The notes under the pieces: generated by a model
What the model saw: the letters and a program-made list of their open reading frames with translations, nothing else
What the model was told of the DNA's origin: nothing
The model's database searches: none
From: Carnegiea gigantea
Taxonomy: Eukaryota; Streptophyta; Magnoliopsida; Caryophyllales; Cactaceae
Direction of reading: 5' to 3'
DNA: 64,000 nt
Assembly: GCA_029747015.1 (NCBI GenBank)
Contig: JAKOGI010000363.1
Span: forward strand, 346,501-410,500
Position numbers and translations under genes: made by a program
Part shown: piece after piece, positions 24,212 through 35,543 of the stretch
Position numbering within the stretch: position 1 is the first letter of the stretch
Layout: each line of letters begins with the position of its first letter

Positions 24212-26109
24212 GCATCACATTTAGCCTTACACATCAAAGTCCTTTGAGGTACCTTCATTTCAAATCCATGAATAGCAAACCCCTTTTTTCCCACTGTTGT
24301 TTCAGCTTTCTAGTCAAAAGACACTACATATAGTTTTGTTTGAACTTAAACATGCCATTTTCAAAAGGATGTTTGAAAGTAGGGATCATGGATTCTGAAG
24401 GGAAAACCAAAACCAAGCTTGAGATCAACTGAAGCTAGTCCAACTTCTACCTGATGCTGTGCAACTCTTCACCTAAACATAAAATGCATTCAGGAAGCTA
24501 CAAGTTAGCTTTTTAGAAAGCTAATTAAGTTTAATTTTGGTCTATTTCAAGCTATATCTGGTGATCCTTGGCAAAGTAAGGCATAGAAGCCGAAGTGTCA
24601 ACTTTGTTTTAGTGTCCAGTTTATAGCCTTAATTTTGTTTTAAGTACTTTCTTATCTAGGATGCTTTATTTTGAGTGTAAGAATAGTCGTATAAAATCTT
24701 AGGACATCTATTTTATGATCATGGGATAAATTCACTGCAAGTCAACAGCTGGTGGCAGGAAAGGACTATTGTTCCCATTTTGCTAGTTTCAAAAGTAGAA
24801 GAGACCAATGCAATTCACACACCTGGTTCTTCCTCCTCTCAATGTGTATGATTCAAGTTAGACAGTAAAATAACATCCCTATGTTTCATCTAGCTTTTAA
24901 ATAATCTATTTTGAGTAATAAAGTAGAAAGTTATTGATTTATTAAGTTAGAGGTCTAGCGGATTAGCATAACAGCTTATCAATGCAACAAGCTACTTGTA
25001 GCATGAATTTGATTGACATAGGGAAAATTTTCACATGCCTAAGTTAAATTTAAAAATGTCATCTTTCCAGTGAATCAAGTTTCACTTGAATTGGACATCA
25101 TTTGATCACACGAAATATAATCCAAAGCCAAAAAGTCACCCTGCAGTTCCATTCCTGCACAGGTATGAATGTCGAATGTTATTACTCTATGCTAATCTTG
25201 TGATTTTGTTGGCTTTATGGCATTAAAATACGGCGTAATATTGATCAAACTCATCCCAAAAGTTTGGTAGCAAGACTCCAAGCGACCATGAATTATCCAC
25301 CTCATGTCTGAGGAAAAATGTCATTAATCAGTCAATGACTTTTTGGCAGGCCACTTATATTCTTACCTTTTAATGCTAGTCTAAAGCTACTGTAACTGGG
25401 TTCTATTTCCAAATAACTCTTATGAAGTGTGACTTCTAGGGTAGGTTTGACACCTATTTTTTTTAGATACTCACTCAAAAGAGGTATCAAGCTGTAGTTA
25501 CATATTGTAGTTTTAATTTTTAGTTTTTGTTTGCTTTTACTTAGAGCAAGTTGGGGTATTTTAAGAGAGAGGGAATGACAGAGGGCATATAAAAAGCCTC
25601 TCATCTTCATCTTGAAAAATCAGACTATTGAGAGTTAATGATAAGTTGAGCATAGTTTCTTTCATCCCTTATATATTCTACTTGCTTACCTTTAATTTTG
25701 GCAAAGTAAAGTGGTGTTCAAATGAGTTTTAATCTTCTTAAGGGTGGTGTTTCTTATCCATAAAGCTAATTAATGACCCCAGATTGAGCTTGCTAGTGTT
25801 TCTTATCCCAGCATTGATCCAGTTCATCAAACGGAATTAATCCTAACTAGGTACTGTTTCTCATCCTAATTATTTCATGCTTAACTTTCTTCTTTCCAAG
25901 TGTGGATTCATTAGGTGAGCGAAGTTCATATCTTTCTTCTCTCTTCTTTTTGTTCTCACCTTCTGTCAAGTTAATTTTCCTTATTTTGCCTTAAAAGCCC
26001 TAAAAATCACATTTTTAAGATTATTTTTTCTTGCTCTAGTGGCAAGCCATTTTTCCTTCATGTTGTCTATTAGCTTGATGCTTAGGCCCTTGAGAATATG
26101 CATCAGATT
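24212..26109 (+). repeat. Array unit U7 (5'-truncated)
   Basis: Begins at AGCATCACATTTAGCC inside the internal region, without PBS, and runs through TATA (25588) to the next PBS. Its left edge coincides with the variant word seen near the left edge of U0. Confidence 0.75.
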
Positions 26110-27668
26110 TGGTATCAGGGCTTATACTTCTATTCATACTTCTTTCATTAGCTTGAACACATTCCTTAGACCAAACACTGAAGCCAAGCCACAAAGCACA
26201 AAATGCCTACCCCTTAGGAATTTACTCAAGTTAAAAAATGGACTTGAATTCCCTCACCTCAAGATACAAAAATTGGGAGTTGATCTACACTCCTTTTTCC
26301 TTAATATGAAAGAGGAAGGTAGGAAACCCCTTTTCATAAATGATGAGGGTCAATGTCATAAAGGCAATGAGGTCACCTTTGACCTATCTTTGAAATTTTT
26401 ATGAGTATGATGAAGAAGAATATGAATGCGAATGTTGTAAGCAAGTGCCTGATCTCAGAGGACGTCCTCACTCTAAACAAGAATTGAGGATAACTGTTTT
26501 CCAGCAAGAGGAGTATGATGGATATCTCCTAGGCCTTCACATTCAACCATACATGTCATATTCCATTGAGGTGACTTCATTTCAAATCCATGCATGGCGA
26601 ACCCTTTTTTCCTACCCTTATTTGAGTTTTCTAACAAGAAGACACTTTATGCCATTCTTGATCTAAGCGTAAAATGTATTTAGAAAGCTACAAGTTCGCT
26701 TATTAGAAAGCTAATTAAGTTTACTATTGGGTGATGTAATCTATTCCGAGCTATGTCTGACGATTCTTGTTAAAATAAGGCATAGAAGCCAAAGTGTCAA
26801 CTTTGTTTCGCTGTCCAGTTTATAGCCTTAGGTTTGTTTTAAGTATTTTCTTATCTGGGATGCTTCATTTTGGGTGTAAGAATAGTCGTATGAAATCTTA
26901 GGAAGTCTATTTTATGATCATGTGGTAAATTCGGTGCAAGGCAGGAGTTGGTGGGAGGAAAGAACCATTGCTCTCATTTTGCTAGTTCTAAAAGTAGAAG
27001 AGAACAACTCAATTCATGCACCTAGTTCCCCTTCTCACAAAATATTTAGATGTAATCCAAGTTGCAGAAAAAAATAGACATCACAACATTTCATTTGGCT
27101 TTTGAATCATATAGTTTGAACAGCTGAGTAAAAAGCTATAGATTTCTTAAGTTTGAGGCCCTCTAGATCAGCCCAGCAGCTTGTCAGTGGAACATGATGA
27201 ATTTGGAGGCTTGCAACACAAGTATAAATTTAAAGATGCCCTATTTCTAATGAATCAAGTTTCACTTGAATTGCACATCATTTAATAATTCAAAATTGAT
27301 TTTAAATTCAGAAGGTCACCTGCAGTTCCAGTCTAGCATAGTTCCGAATATCGATTGTTATTATTCTATGTTAATCTTGTGATTTTGGTGACGTCAAGGA
27401 ATCAAAATGTGGCACAATATCGATGAAAATTATCCCTTAAGTTCGGCAGCAAGACAAGGGATCATGATTTATGCAGCTCAAGTGTGAGGGAAAATGCTAT
27501 TAACTAGTCAATGACTTTTCTACAGCCCACTTGCATTCTTGCCTTTTAAAGGTAATCCAAAGTTGTTGCAAGTGGGTTCTTTTGCGAAATAAGTCTTAGA
27601 AAGTGTGCGATTACATCTATTGTAAGCTTGACACCTATTTTGTTTCATTAGTCACTCGAATGAGGTGT
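26110..27668 (+). repeat. Array unit U8 (last direct unit)
   Basis: PBS TGGTATCAGGGC at 26110, the best match to the iMet-type site in the array. The internal frame 26039-26404 contains LLKLKNGLEFPHLKIQKLGV and DLHSFFLNMKEEG. About 200 bp are deleted at about 26655. The unit breaks off at 27668 (ATGAGGTGTTAA), where the inverted arm begins. Confidence 0.75.
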
Positions 27669-28471
27669 TAATTAATCTCAAGCCTGGTTTTGGTTTTCCC
27701 TTTGGAATGCATGATCCTCATTTTCAAACCTCCTTTTGAGAATGGCATTTTAACATTCAAATAAAAGTCCATTAAGTTCTTTTTATCATGAAGCTCAAAT
27801 AACGTAGGGGGGAAAGGAGTTTCCATGTATGGATTTGAAATCAAGTTACCTCAAAGGAATCTGATGTGTAAGGCTTGATGTGATGCCCTATAAATTATCC
27901 ATCATAATCCCCTTGTTGAAAATGAATTGTCCTCGATTCTTCTTAAGAGTAAGCACTTCCTCCACGATCTGCCACTTGCGTACAACGCTCACATTCATCT
28001 TCTTCTTTATTGTACTCATCAAATATCGGAAGTAGGTCACAGGTGGCCTCATTGCCTTCATGACACTGACCTTGATAATTTGAGAAAACGGGATGCCTAC
28101 CTTCTTTTTTATACCAAGGAAAAAGGAATTTATATCACCTCCTAATTCTTGTATCTTAAGGTGAAGGAAGTTAAGCCTATGTTTCAACTTGAGAAATTCG
28201 CAAGGAACATGACATTTCAGTTGTTTGTGGGCTGGCTTTAGTGTTTGGTGTAAGGGATGTGTTTAGTGTAATGAAAGACGCATGGACGAAACCATAAGCA
28301 CTGATACGAAATCTGATGTATATTGTCATGGGCTTAGGAATTAAGTCGATGGGATCAAATAAAGGGGACACTCACTTGAATAACCAAAAAAAAAAAAATC
28401 CTTGAATATCTGATTTTTAGGGTTTTTGAAGCAAAACAAGGAAAAGTAACGTGAGGGATTGTGAGAAAAGA

Positions 28472-28535
<64 letters not shown>

Positions 28536-28895
28536 GAACTCAAATCACCAAGTGAAGGAAAGAAGAGGGCTAGGAGTGAACTAATGGCAACTAGGATAAG
28601 AAACATCAACTAGTTAGGATTAATTCAATTTGATGAAATAGATCAAGATTTGGATAAGAAACCCCACCAAGCTTAAACTAGGACCCTTAATCACCTTGAG
28701 GGATAAGAAGTAGCACCTTCAACAAGATCAAGGCTCACTTTAACACCACCTTAGTTAGCCAAAAGTAAAGATAAGCAAGTAAAGGATTTAAGGCTGAATA
28801 TAAAAGGTTTTTCATAAGCCCTCTATTATAACCTCTCTCTCAAAATACAACAATTTGCACCAAGTAAAAGTAAGAAAAAACTGAAAATTAAAACT
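27669..28895 (-). repeat. Inverted partial unit closing the array
   Basis: This is a unit in reverse orientation. From 28895 downward one reads the pre-TATA sequence, TATGAAAA near 28810, the leader, the PBS remnant TCGTATCAGTGC (28310-28299), then the internal block (minus-strand LNFLHLKIQELGGDINSFFL at about 28180) to GGCTTGAGATTAA at 27669. It pairs with U7's promoter part plus U8's internal part. The CT-rich leader run has expanded to a long (GA)n tract on the plus strand. Confidence 0.85.
28475..28532. repeat. (GA)n microsatellite
   Basis: About 29 GA repeats at the place where the direct units have a short CTCTCTCTTTTTTT tract on the corresponding strand. Confidence 0.95.
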
Positions 28896-29280
28896 ATTGG
28901 ATGAAAAATTTATGACTGTACCCAATTATTTCTAGGATGGACACATTCAAGTATTCGGGTTGGATAATATGTTGTCAACACTTAATTTCTTAGTCACTAT
29001 GATCATTTCACATCATTGAATCACTTTGGGGAACAAGGATTTGCAAAGCGGTAAAACAAACAGAAATAAAGTGATAAACCTAAAACTAAAATAGAGTGAT
29101 ACACCCCCTGTCTTGGCTCAGACCTCTGGCTTGATTCGGAGTCTTTAAAGTAAGTGCAAGTTGGCAATTGAATGAGTTTAGTTAGGATAGGACTCCTCAA
29201 AGGTTGTTTTAGAAGCATTATGTTTTTAGGTATTCCATTATTCCATATCATTCATGTTTTAGAAATTTGGTATCTAGTTT
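28896..29280. other. Intergenic, no gene seen
   Basis: Sequence after the array edge; no domain, repeat or RNA gene recognised. Confidence 0.5.
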
Positions 29281-29284
29281 CATA

Positions 29285-29566
29285 ATTGTCTGATGGCATT
29301 AGAGCTTCAGTGTTTCGCTCTGTTATCAAAGCCTACTCAAAGTACGCTTGTCTAAGTACTGAGTAGATTGAACTATTTGGACGAGTAGCAGTAGTAGCAA
29401 AATCGACTTTTCACTTTTGGACACTATTGTCTGATGGCATCAGAGCTTCAGTATTTCGCTCTGTTATCAAGGCCTCCTCAAAGTATGCTTGTCTAGGTAT
29501 TGAGTAGATTGAACTATTTGGACGAGTGGTAATAGTAGCAAAATCGATTTTTCACTTTTGGATGCT
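29285..29566. repeat. 141-bp tandem duplication
   Basis: ATTGTCTGATGGCAT..AGAGCTTCAGT to CACTTTTGGA occurs twice in direct succession (starts 29285 and 29426) with few differences. No coding content was recognised. Confidence 0.85.
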
Positions 29567-29889
29567 ATTAGAATGATTCTGCATGTTATAAAGAAGAATA
29601 AATGCCATCTATAGGCAAAAAATTTAATTTAATAATAAATAAACAACATTCTCCCAACTACAAAATCTGCTGTCTTTCTAAGCATGAAATCTGACTAATG
29701 AATAACATCAGCATCTCACAAGGACTTGACATCTTCTTGCTACTCTTCTAAGATAATACTTGCACGGGCAAGTTTGCACACTATAGACCTTAGATTTCTT
29801 ACCAACACAAAAATCTCCTTCCTTTGTTTTGCCGGCATTCGACTTCTTCCTATCTCAGATGAGCAAGCAATACTGCTCATAGTTAGCCG

Positions 29890-30060
29890 GTTCATGGATC
29901 ATCCCTTGGAACCGGGAATCGGCTCGTGCGTCCCAGAATGCAGGTCAAAGACGATCTGGATCGGGGTGATCGCGACCCAGTATGCTGATGCCAATGTCCC
30001 AAATAGAGCTCTTTCTCATATAGCAGTGGCAGCGAACTTGGCATGAGGAGAGAGAATAGA
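29890..30060 (-). other. Possible gene fragment of unknown identity
   Basis: This stretch is clearly richer in G and C than its surroundings and is open over most of its length in more than one frame. On the minus strand one frame reads ERALFGTLASAYWVAITPIQ then IVFDLHSGTHEPIPGSKG, bounded by TGA codons. On the plus strand a 106-codon frame (29726-30046) also passes through. I do not recognise either. The base composition suggests a real exon or an inserted foreign or organellar fragment, but neither strand nor function can be set. Confidence 0.25.
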
Positions 30061-30173
30061 ATGGAAGGAGACTGGAAAAGGAATTAGCTTTGGATAGAGC
30101 TGCTTTTCTTTTAATGATGACAGTGGGTAGAGAGGTAGACGGAGAAGGAGGGGCTGCACAGTGATCGATGTCT

Positions 30174-30661
30174 TGATAGAAAAGTTGGGTTGAATGTGGT
30201 ACAGGATAAACCAAGTAAATTGTGAAAAAGAACACTTTCCTTAAGACTTATTTGTTATACCATAAATAATCTTAGGGATAATCTACTTGGTAAAAACAAG
30301 TGTGTGTTTCAAGATTCTCTCAAAGATTAATCGATGAGGGTGCTGCAGTCACTCACATTGATTTTGTTGTTTCCGTGATTGTGATTTCACTCCTCCTTAT
30401 ATAGAGGAGTGATCATGCCTGAAGAGGCACCAAAAATGGATAGGGCGGTTAAATCTTGAAGAGGTACCACACTTATACACCTTTTCACTGGAAGGATTGG
30501 ATAAGGTCGGTAAACCTGAAAGGGTACCATGCTTATCCACTTTTTCACCGAAAGGATTGGATAAAGTGGGTAAACCTGAAAGGGCACCATGCTTATCCAC
30601 CTTTTTGGATAAGCACTATAAAAACCTGCCATTTTTATTTTATTCTTGGAAAATTCCAACA
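30174..30661 (-). repeat. Element A 3' LTR
   Basis: On the minus strand it runs from TGTTGGAATTTTCC to CTATCA. It contains a 3 x 60-bp tandem repeat at 30421-30600 and a TATA-like TATATAAGGAG near 30400 (minus strand). It is nearly identical to 45997-46484. Confidence 0.92.
30421..30600. repeat. Three 60-bp tandem repeats within the LTR
   Basis: The period is exactly 60 (GAAAGGATTGGATAA..GGGTAAACCTGAAAGG..CCATGCTTATCCAC). The first copy is the most divergent. The same triplet is in the other LTR at about 46241-46430. Confidence 0.88.
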
Positions 30662-30677
30662 ATCCCCCGCCTTTTCC
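30662..30677 (-). other. Element A polypurine tract
   Basis: On the minus strand GGAAAAGGCGGGGGAT directly precedes the 3' LTR, as expected for the plus-strand primer of reverse transcription. Confidence 0.75.
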
Positions 30678-31184
30678 AAGATACAGAACAAACCCCCACC
30701 ATTCCAATAAACACACAATCACAACCGAGAACACAGGGAGATTTATGCATAAGAGAAGTATCTCATGATTTGAACTTCCATTTAGTGAAATATAATTTCA
30801 ATTAATCTGAATGTAAATAGTAGACAAGTCTTTGAACTATTCATCCTCTTTGATTAATTGGATATATTTCACACACAAATCTTATTACGCACTTAAAATT
30901 TGACACTATTGTCCGGCCATGTGTCCGTATCTATCATGAGTGCATCAAGCCAAACCCTGTTGTTCTTTGAAGCGGCCACACTTCACACTTACTTAGGTAG
31001 ACCTTAGAAATATGCTCCTGTAACACAAGCCATTCAATCAAGATTTATTAAGAGTATAAAACTCAACCTCTTATAACATTACAGTATTCAAGCACTCTTA
31101 CCATGGGATGAAATATATTAGTGCATCCAATCACTATAGAAAGTTGTCACTCATTGAACTTAGAACGTGATGTCATACCACGAA

Positions 31185-33379
31185 TTAAGTTGAGGCTTCC
31201 TTGTTAGTAATTGTAGATATAGGCTTAAGTCCCATCCCCCTTGATGTTCTTAACACCAAGTCTCTTGCTAGACCTTTAGTTAAAGGATCTGCAAGATTCT
31301 CATTTGTTTGCACATAATTAACTGTGATCACTCCATCTTTGATCAACTGATGGACATTGGCATGTCTAAGTCCAATGTGCCTTGATTTTCCATTATAGAC
31401 ATGACTATAAACCTTGGATAGTGTGGTCGTGCTATCACAAAGTGTGGAGAGTGGCGACATTGGTTTTGGCCATAAAGGCACTTCCAATAGCAAATTCCGC
31501 AGCCACTCTGCCTCCTTACTGGCTGCAGCCAAAGCTACAAACTCAGCAGCCATGGTGGAGTCAGTTATGCAGGCTTGTTTCTTAGATGCCTAAGATACTG
31601 CCCCTCCACCAAGCAAGTATATATAACCTGATATAGAGGCATAGTCCTCTTTATCAGTTATCCAACTTGCATCTGAGTATCCTTCTAAGACCAAAGGATA
31701 ACCTGAAAAACACAGAACATAATCTTGAGTTTTCTTTAAGTATTTCAAAACTCGACGTATTGCATGCCAATGAAACCTACTAGGGTTACTAGTATATCGA
31801 CTTAACTTCCCAACGGCAAATGCAATATCTGGCCTTGTGCTTATTATGGCATACATCAAGCACCCTATGACCTTTGCATACTCAAATTGTGCGATAGGTC
31901 TCCCACTGTTTCGAGTCAACTTATAGGTTGGATCGAAAGGAGTGGCCACTGGGGAGCAATCTTTGTAATTGAACCTCCCAAGCACTTTCTCAATATAATG
32001 AGATTGGGACAAGTGGATTCCATCATTATTTCTGATGATCTTAATACCGAGTATAACATCGGCCTCTCCCATGTCTTTCATGGAGAACTTGGAAGATAGA
32101 AAACACTTGATTTTCTCTATTTCCTCTAAGTCAGTGCCAAAAATTAGCATGTCATCAACATATAAGCATATAATCACACCTTTTCCATGTTCAAACTTAG
32201 AATATACACATTTGTCAGATTCATTGATACTAAACCCATAAGATAGCACTACTTCATCAAATTTTTGATGCCATTGTTTAGGTGCTTGTTTTAGACCGTA
32301 CAATGATCTTACGAGTTTACATACTTTGTTTTCTTGGCCTGGAGCAACAAAACCTTCTGGCTGTTTCATGTACACCTCTTCCTCTAATTCACCATTTAAG
32401 AATGCTGTTTTTACATCCATTTGGTGAATTACTAGCCTTTGAATTGCAGCAAGAGCAATGAGAACTCTTATGGTTGCAATCCTAGCCACTGGTGCATATG
32501 TGTCAAAGTAGTCAATACCATATTTTTGGCTAAAACCTCTTATGACCAACCGGGCTTTGAACCTTTCTATAGTACCATCTACTTTCCTTTTTCTTTTAAA
32601 GATCCACTTTGATGTGATAGGCTTACATCCCGGGGGTAAATCAACTAAGACCCATGTGTTATTTTCCATGATTGAGTCCATTTCATCTTGGACAGCTTCT
32701 TTCCAAGAGGAAGCATCTTGAGATTCCATAGCCTCTTTAAAGGAGTTAGGATCCGAATCAATGCTATAAACATAGGGTATTTCATTTTCAATGGAATCCC
32801 TTGTTCTTTCTATCAAATAGACAAAGAAATCAGAACCAAAGAATTTCTCCTTTCTAATCCATTTACTTCTCCTTACTTCCACTATGTCTCCTTGTTCTTG
32901 ATCATTGCTTGGAGTCATAGTGGTTGGAATAAAATCATTTGGTTTAGGAATTGAACAGAATCTAGTTTCATCAAAAATGGCATCAATTGATTCTATCACG
33001 ATGTTAACTGTAATAGAAGCATTTGGTTCTATAACCAAAAACCTATAGACTTTGCTATGTTCAGCATAGCCTATAAAGATGCACTCAATTCCTCTTTCCC
33101 CTAATTTTCTTTTCTTGGGTTTTGGGACTCTTACAATAGCCCTACGCCCCCAAACTCTGAAATAACTCGGGTTTGGCTTTTTCTTATTTCATAATTCATA
33201 AGGAGTAGTTGAGTTCCTTTTATTAGGAACTCTATTTAGAATGTAGCATGCTGTGAGCATCGCTTCACCCCAAAGCCTTCACTTAAACCGGATTTAAAAA
33301 GCATAGCATTGATCATTTCAGTTAGTGTTCTATTTTTCCTTTCTGCCACACCATTTTGTTGCGGTGTATAAGGTGCTAT
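31185..33379 (-). pseudogene. Element A pol, 3' part: integrase C-half, RT, RNase H
   Basis: Continues the integrase directly after the element B insertion: APYTPQQNGVAERKNRTLTE holds the third catalytic acidic residue (Glu of VERK/AERK). A 1-nt loss near 33275 and a TGA at 33189 follow. The frame 33038-31590 (482 codons) carries the RT: KWIFKRKRKVDGTIERFKAR, HQMDVKTAFLNGELEEEVYM, and the catalytic CLYVDDMLIFGTD (residues about 291-303). RNase H begins in that frame (GYSDASWITDKED) and resumes after a TAG at 31590 with MAAEFVALAAASKEAEWLRN and SRHIGLRHANVHQLIKDGVI. The end is at TAA 31185. The stops look like TGG/CGA/CAA codons changed by C-to-T on one strand or the other. Confidence 0.9.
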
Positions 33380-34813
33380 TGTTGATTTAGAGAGTGCACA
33401 ACCACAAGAGGGGGGGTGAATTGTGGTGTCCGATTTTCGCAATATGCTGGCAAACAGTCTTGAGACTCTGTTCGCACAGACTGTTCCTGAGTTGTGCAGA
33501 AGCGAAAATTCAACAAAATTAAGTGCAGAAATAATGGACACAGGATTTTTTACGTGGAAACACCTCTAGCCCAACTGAGGTGAAAAAACCACGACCTACC
33601 TCCTGTAGGATTTACACACTTCACTAAACGGGCTAAACACGTTATAATAGTAACACACCTTGTTACAACTTGTAACACACGTAACCGTCTTCCCTAAGAC
33701 AAGTTACCCCACGTCCAAAATCCCCTTAATTTGGACACACACCCGACTCACTTTTGTGAAAGAAGAGTATAAAGAAAAAACACCCTATTACAATGCTTCT
33801 CAACTAAGCTAATATAGGGTACAATGAAATCCTAGTATGCCAACTTTGAAAGCTCAAATAACTCACTTACTAGACATAGTTTTCTTTTCAAACTTTTAAG
33901 CTCATGCACACTAAATTTTTCTCTTTGAAAACCGATGCTTCTATCGTTCTAAGAAGTGACTTTATATAGTGCTTGGAAAAATGATTCCTCAAATTTTTGG
34001 AAACTAAAATCCCTAAAGAATATAGAATTCTTTAGCCACAAGGGATGAGGAAACATGAGCTGGAAACACTTCCTAAACCGTGTGCATAAGGCGGTGATTC
34101 TCAGCAACTAGCCCATGTTTTTCTCAACAACCTTATCCACTTGCCAAAAATTGGATATTCTTTTTATTCAAAAAAGATTTTGCAAATCCCCTTAGATTTT
34201 AATAACCGTTTTTAGGATAAGGGGTAAGATACTCCATAAAAAATCTTTCTTGCAAATCCTTGAAGAAGCTGCTCAAAATCCAAAAGATAAAAATCGTGCA
34301 AAACAGTTTTTTGCAGCTTATTCTGGAAACACCCTGATCACCCTGTTTCCAGGATTGTTCTGAAGGGTGATCCGAAATATTTACCAAAAGAAAACAAAAC
34401 CGTTTCAAGTAAGTGGTAAGTTAAGAGTTTCTGATTGGCATATTAACAAGAGTCTAAAAATATAAAACCAAATTAAATCAAGACATCTTGTTGTAACCAC
34501 TAGTCATCTTGTAGAGAGACGAATCTGCTGCAAACACTTTACAGAACCTGTTCCTCACGGCTGCACTTATATCCTATGCTTCAAACACTTCACAGGACAT
34601 GTTTCAAACACCTTACACAGCCTGTTCCTCATGGTTGTTCTTACATCACTGACTTGAGTACCTGTTCTTGATAAGCCATTAGTCAAGCAGTTTTAATATA
34701 TTGAAAAACAGCAGTAAGACCCAGTAAGACCCTGTTGGTGAAGCCTATTTGGAACAACAACAACTACTACAACACTTGGATTTGTTATCATCAAAACCTT
34801 ATACATTCTAACA
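33380..34813 (-). repeat. Element B 3' LTR
   Basis: 1434 bp; plus-strand edges TGTTGATTTAGAGAG and ACATTCTAACA. It differs from the 5' LTR by scattered substitutions and small indels, for example a 10-base AGTAAGACCC duplicated at about 34730 but single near 44155. Confidence 0.92.
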
Positions 34814-35543
34814 AATTCCCTCTTTTTGATGATGACAAACCAAGTGACCATATTGTCTTTCAAGGATAATTGAAGTGATTAGTGCCAATTATTTATAGGT
34901 TCGACAATTCACATGAAGCAGTTAGTGTAAGAAATTTAACTCGTCCATGGAAAAACGAAAACAATATTGGTCAACCTATCTTCCCCCTTTTGGCATCATT
35001 AAAAAGCAGGGGCGAACAGTCAAACATAGGGTGTTTGCTATCACCACCACTTGGGTAATGGAGGAAAGTCAACAGGCGATACACTCAAGTGTGTTGGCAC
35101 GGTAATGAGATTGGCCATCCTAGTCACACACAAGCAATTCACAGCAGAAAGCAAGCAAGGCAAAGCCAATCAAAAAACAAGATAACCTGTCATTCACCAA
35201 ACGAGTGCAACAGAAAGTACAAACTAGCAAGAGAGGAGAACCAAGAGAAGTGAGAACAGGCTATGAAACAACAGATGGAGGGTGATAAGAGAGCAAGAGG
35301 GGAAAATTTTGCTGAGAGCGAAGAGAGAAGGGCAAGGATATCTTCATGGCATTTTGCATTGAGAGCTTTTTCCTCGTCCAGTGCAGCCTTTACAGCAATA
35401 AGCTCAGCACTGAGTCAAGAGTTTTCTTCCAAAGCAGCCTCAAGCTTGACTGAGGAACTGCCAGGAACAGGAGGACGAGGTGTTCTGGTCCCCTGTTCTG
35501 AGGCAGACCCCTCAACTAAAGTGTATCCACACCCCATAAGGGT
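34814..35543 (-). other. Element B 3' untranslated region with two polypurine tracts
   Basis: On the minus strand, AAAAAGAGGGAATTTG lies directly before the 3' LTR (about 34829-34814). A second tract, GCCAAAAGGGGGAAG, lies about 170 bp upstream (about 34997-34983). The latter is, as I recall, the common Sirevirus PPT motif. A plus-strand frame here (35263-35547) is not supported as a gene. Confidence 0.65.

Larger units (their letters stand above)
9688..27668 (+). repeat. Tandem array of ~2.32 kb LTR-retrotransposon-derived units
   Basis: The same ordered landmarks recur head to tail: (1) a primer-binding-site-like TGGTATTAAAGC or variant, (2) an internal block with AACACATCCCTTAGACCAAAC and TTAATATGAAAGAGGAA, (3) GGTAACTTCATTTCAAATCC, (4) a purine-rich GGTGGGAGGAAAGG, (5) AGAGGGAATGATAGAGGGCATATAAAAAGCCTCTCATC with a TATA box, (6) a CTTTCACCCCTTAAATCCTC region leading to the next site 1. 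TATA boxes lie at 10521, 12810, 15143, 17034, 19363, 21674 (mutated to TGTA), 24010 and 25588, so full units are about 2.29-2.33 kb. The order promoter, leader, PBS, short internal part is that of LTR-internal-LTR repeats made by unequal exchange. No gag or pol domain is recognisable. LTR edges are unresolved: a start near the GGTGGGAGGAAAGG tract or just after AGAGGGAA are both possible. Confidence 0.85.

Noticed and set aside
9688..27668. CRISPR-like or rDNA-like array
   Set aside because: Units are 2.3 kb with TATA and PBS landmarks, with no short repeat-spacer pattern and no rRNA sequence.
30387..30734. Repetitive proteins read from the element A LTR
   Set aside because: They arise from the 60-bp LTR triplet, whose length is divisible by three; no start context or downstream coding sequence supports them.
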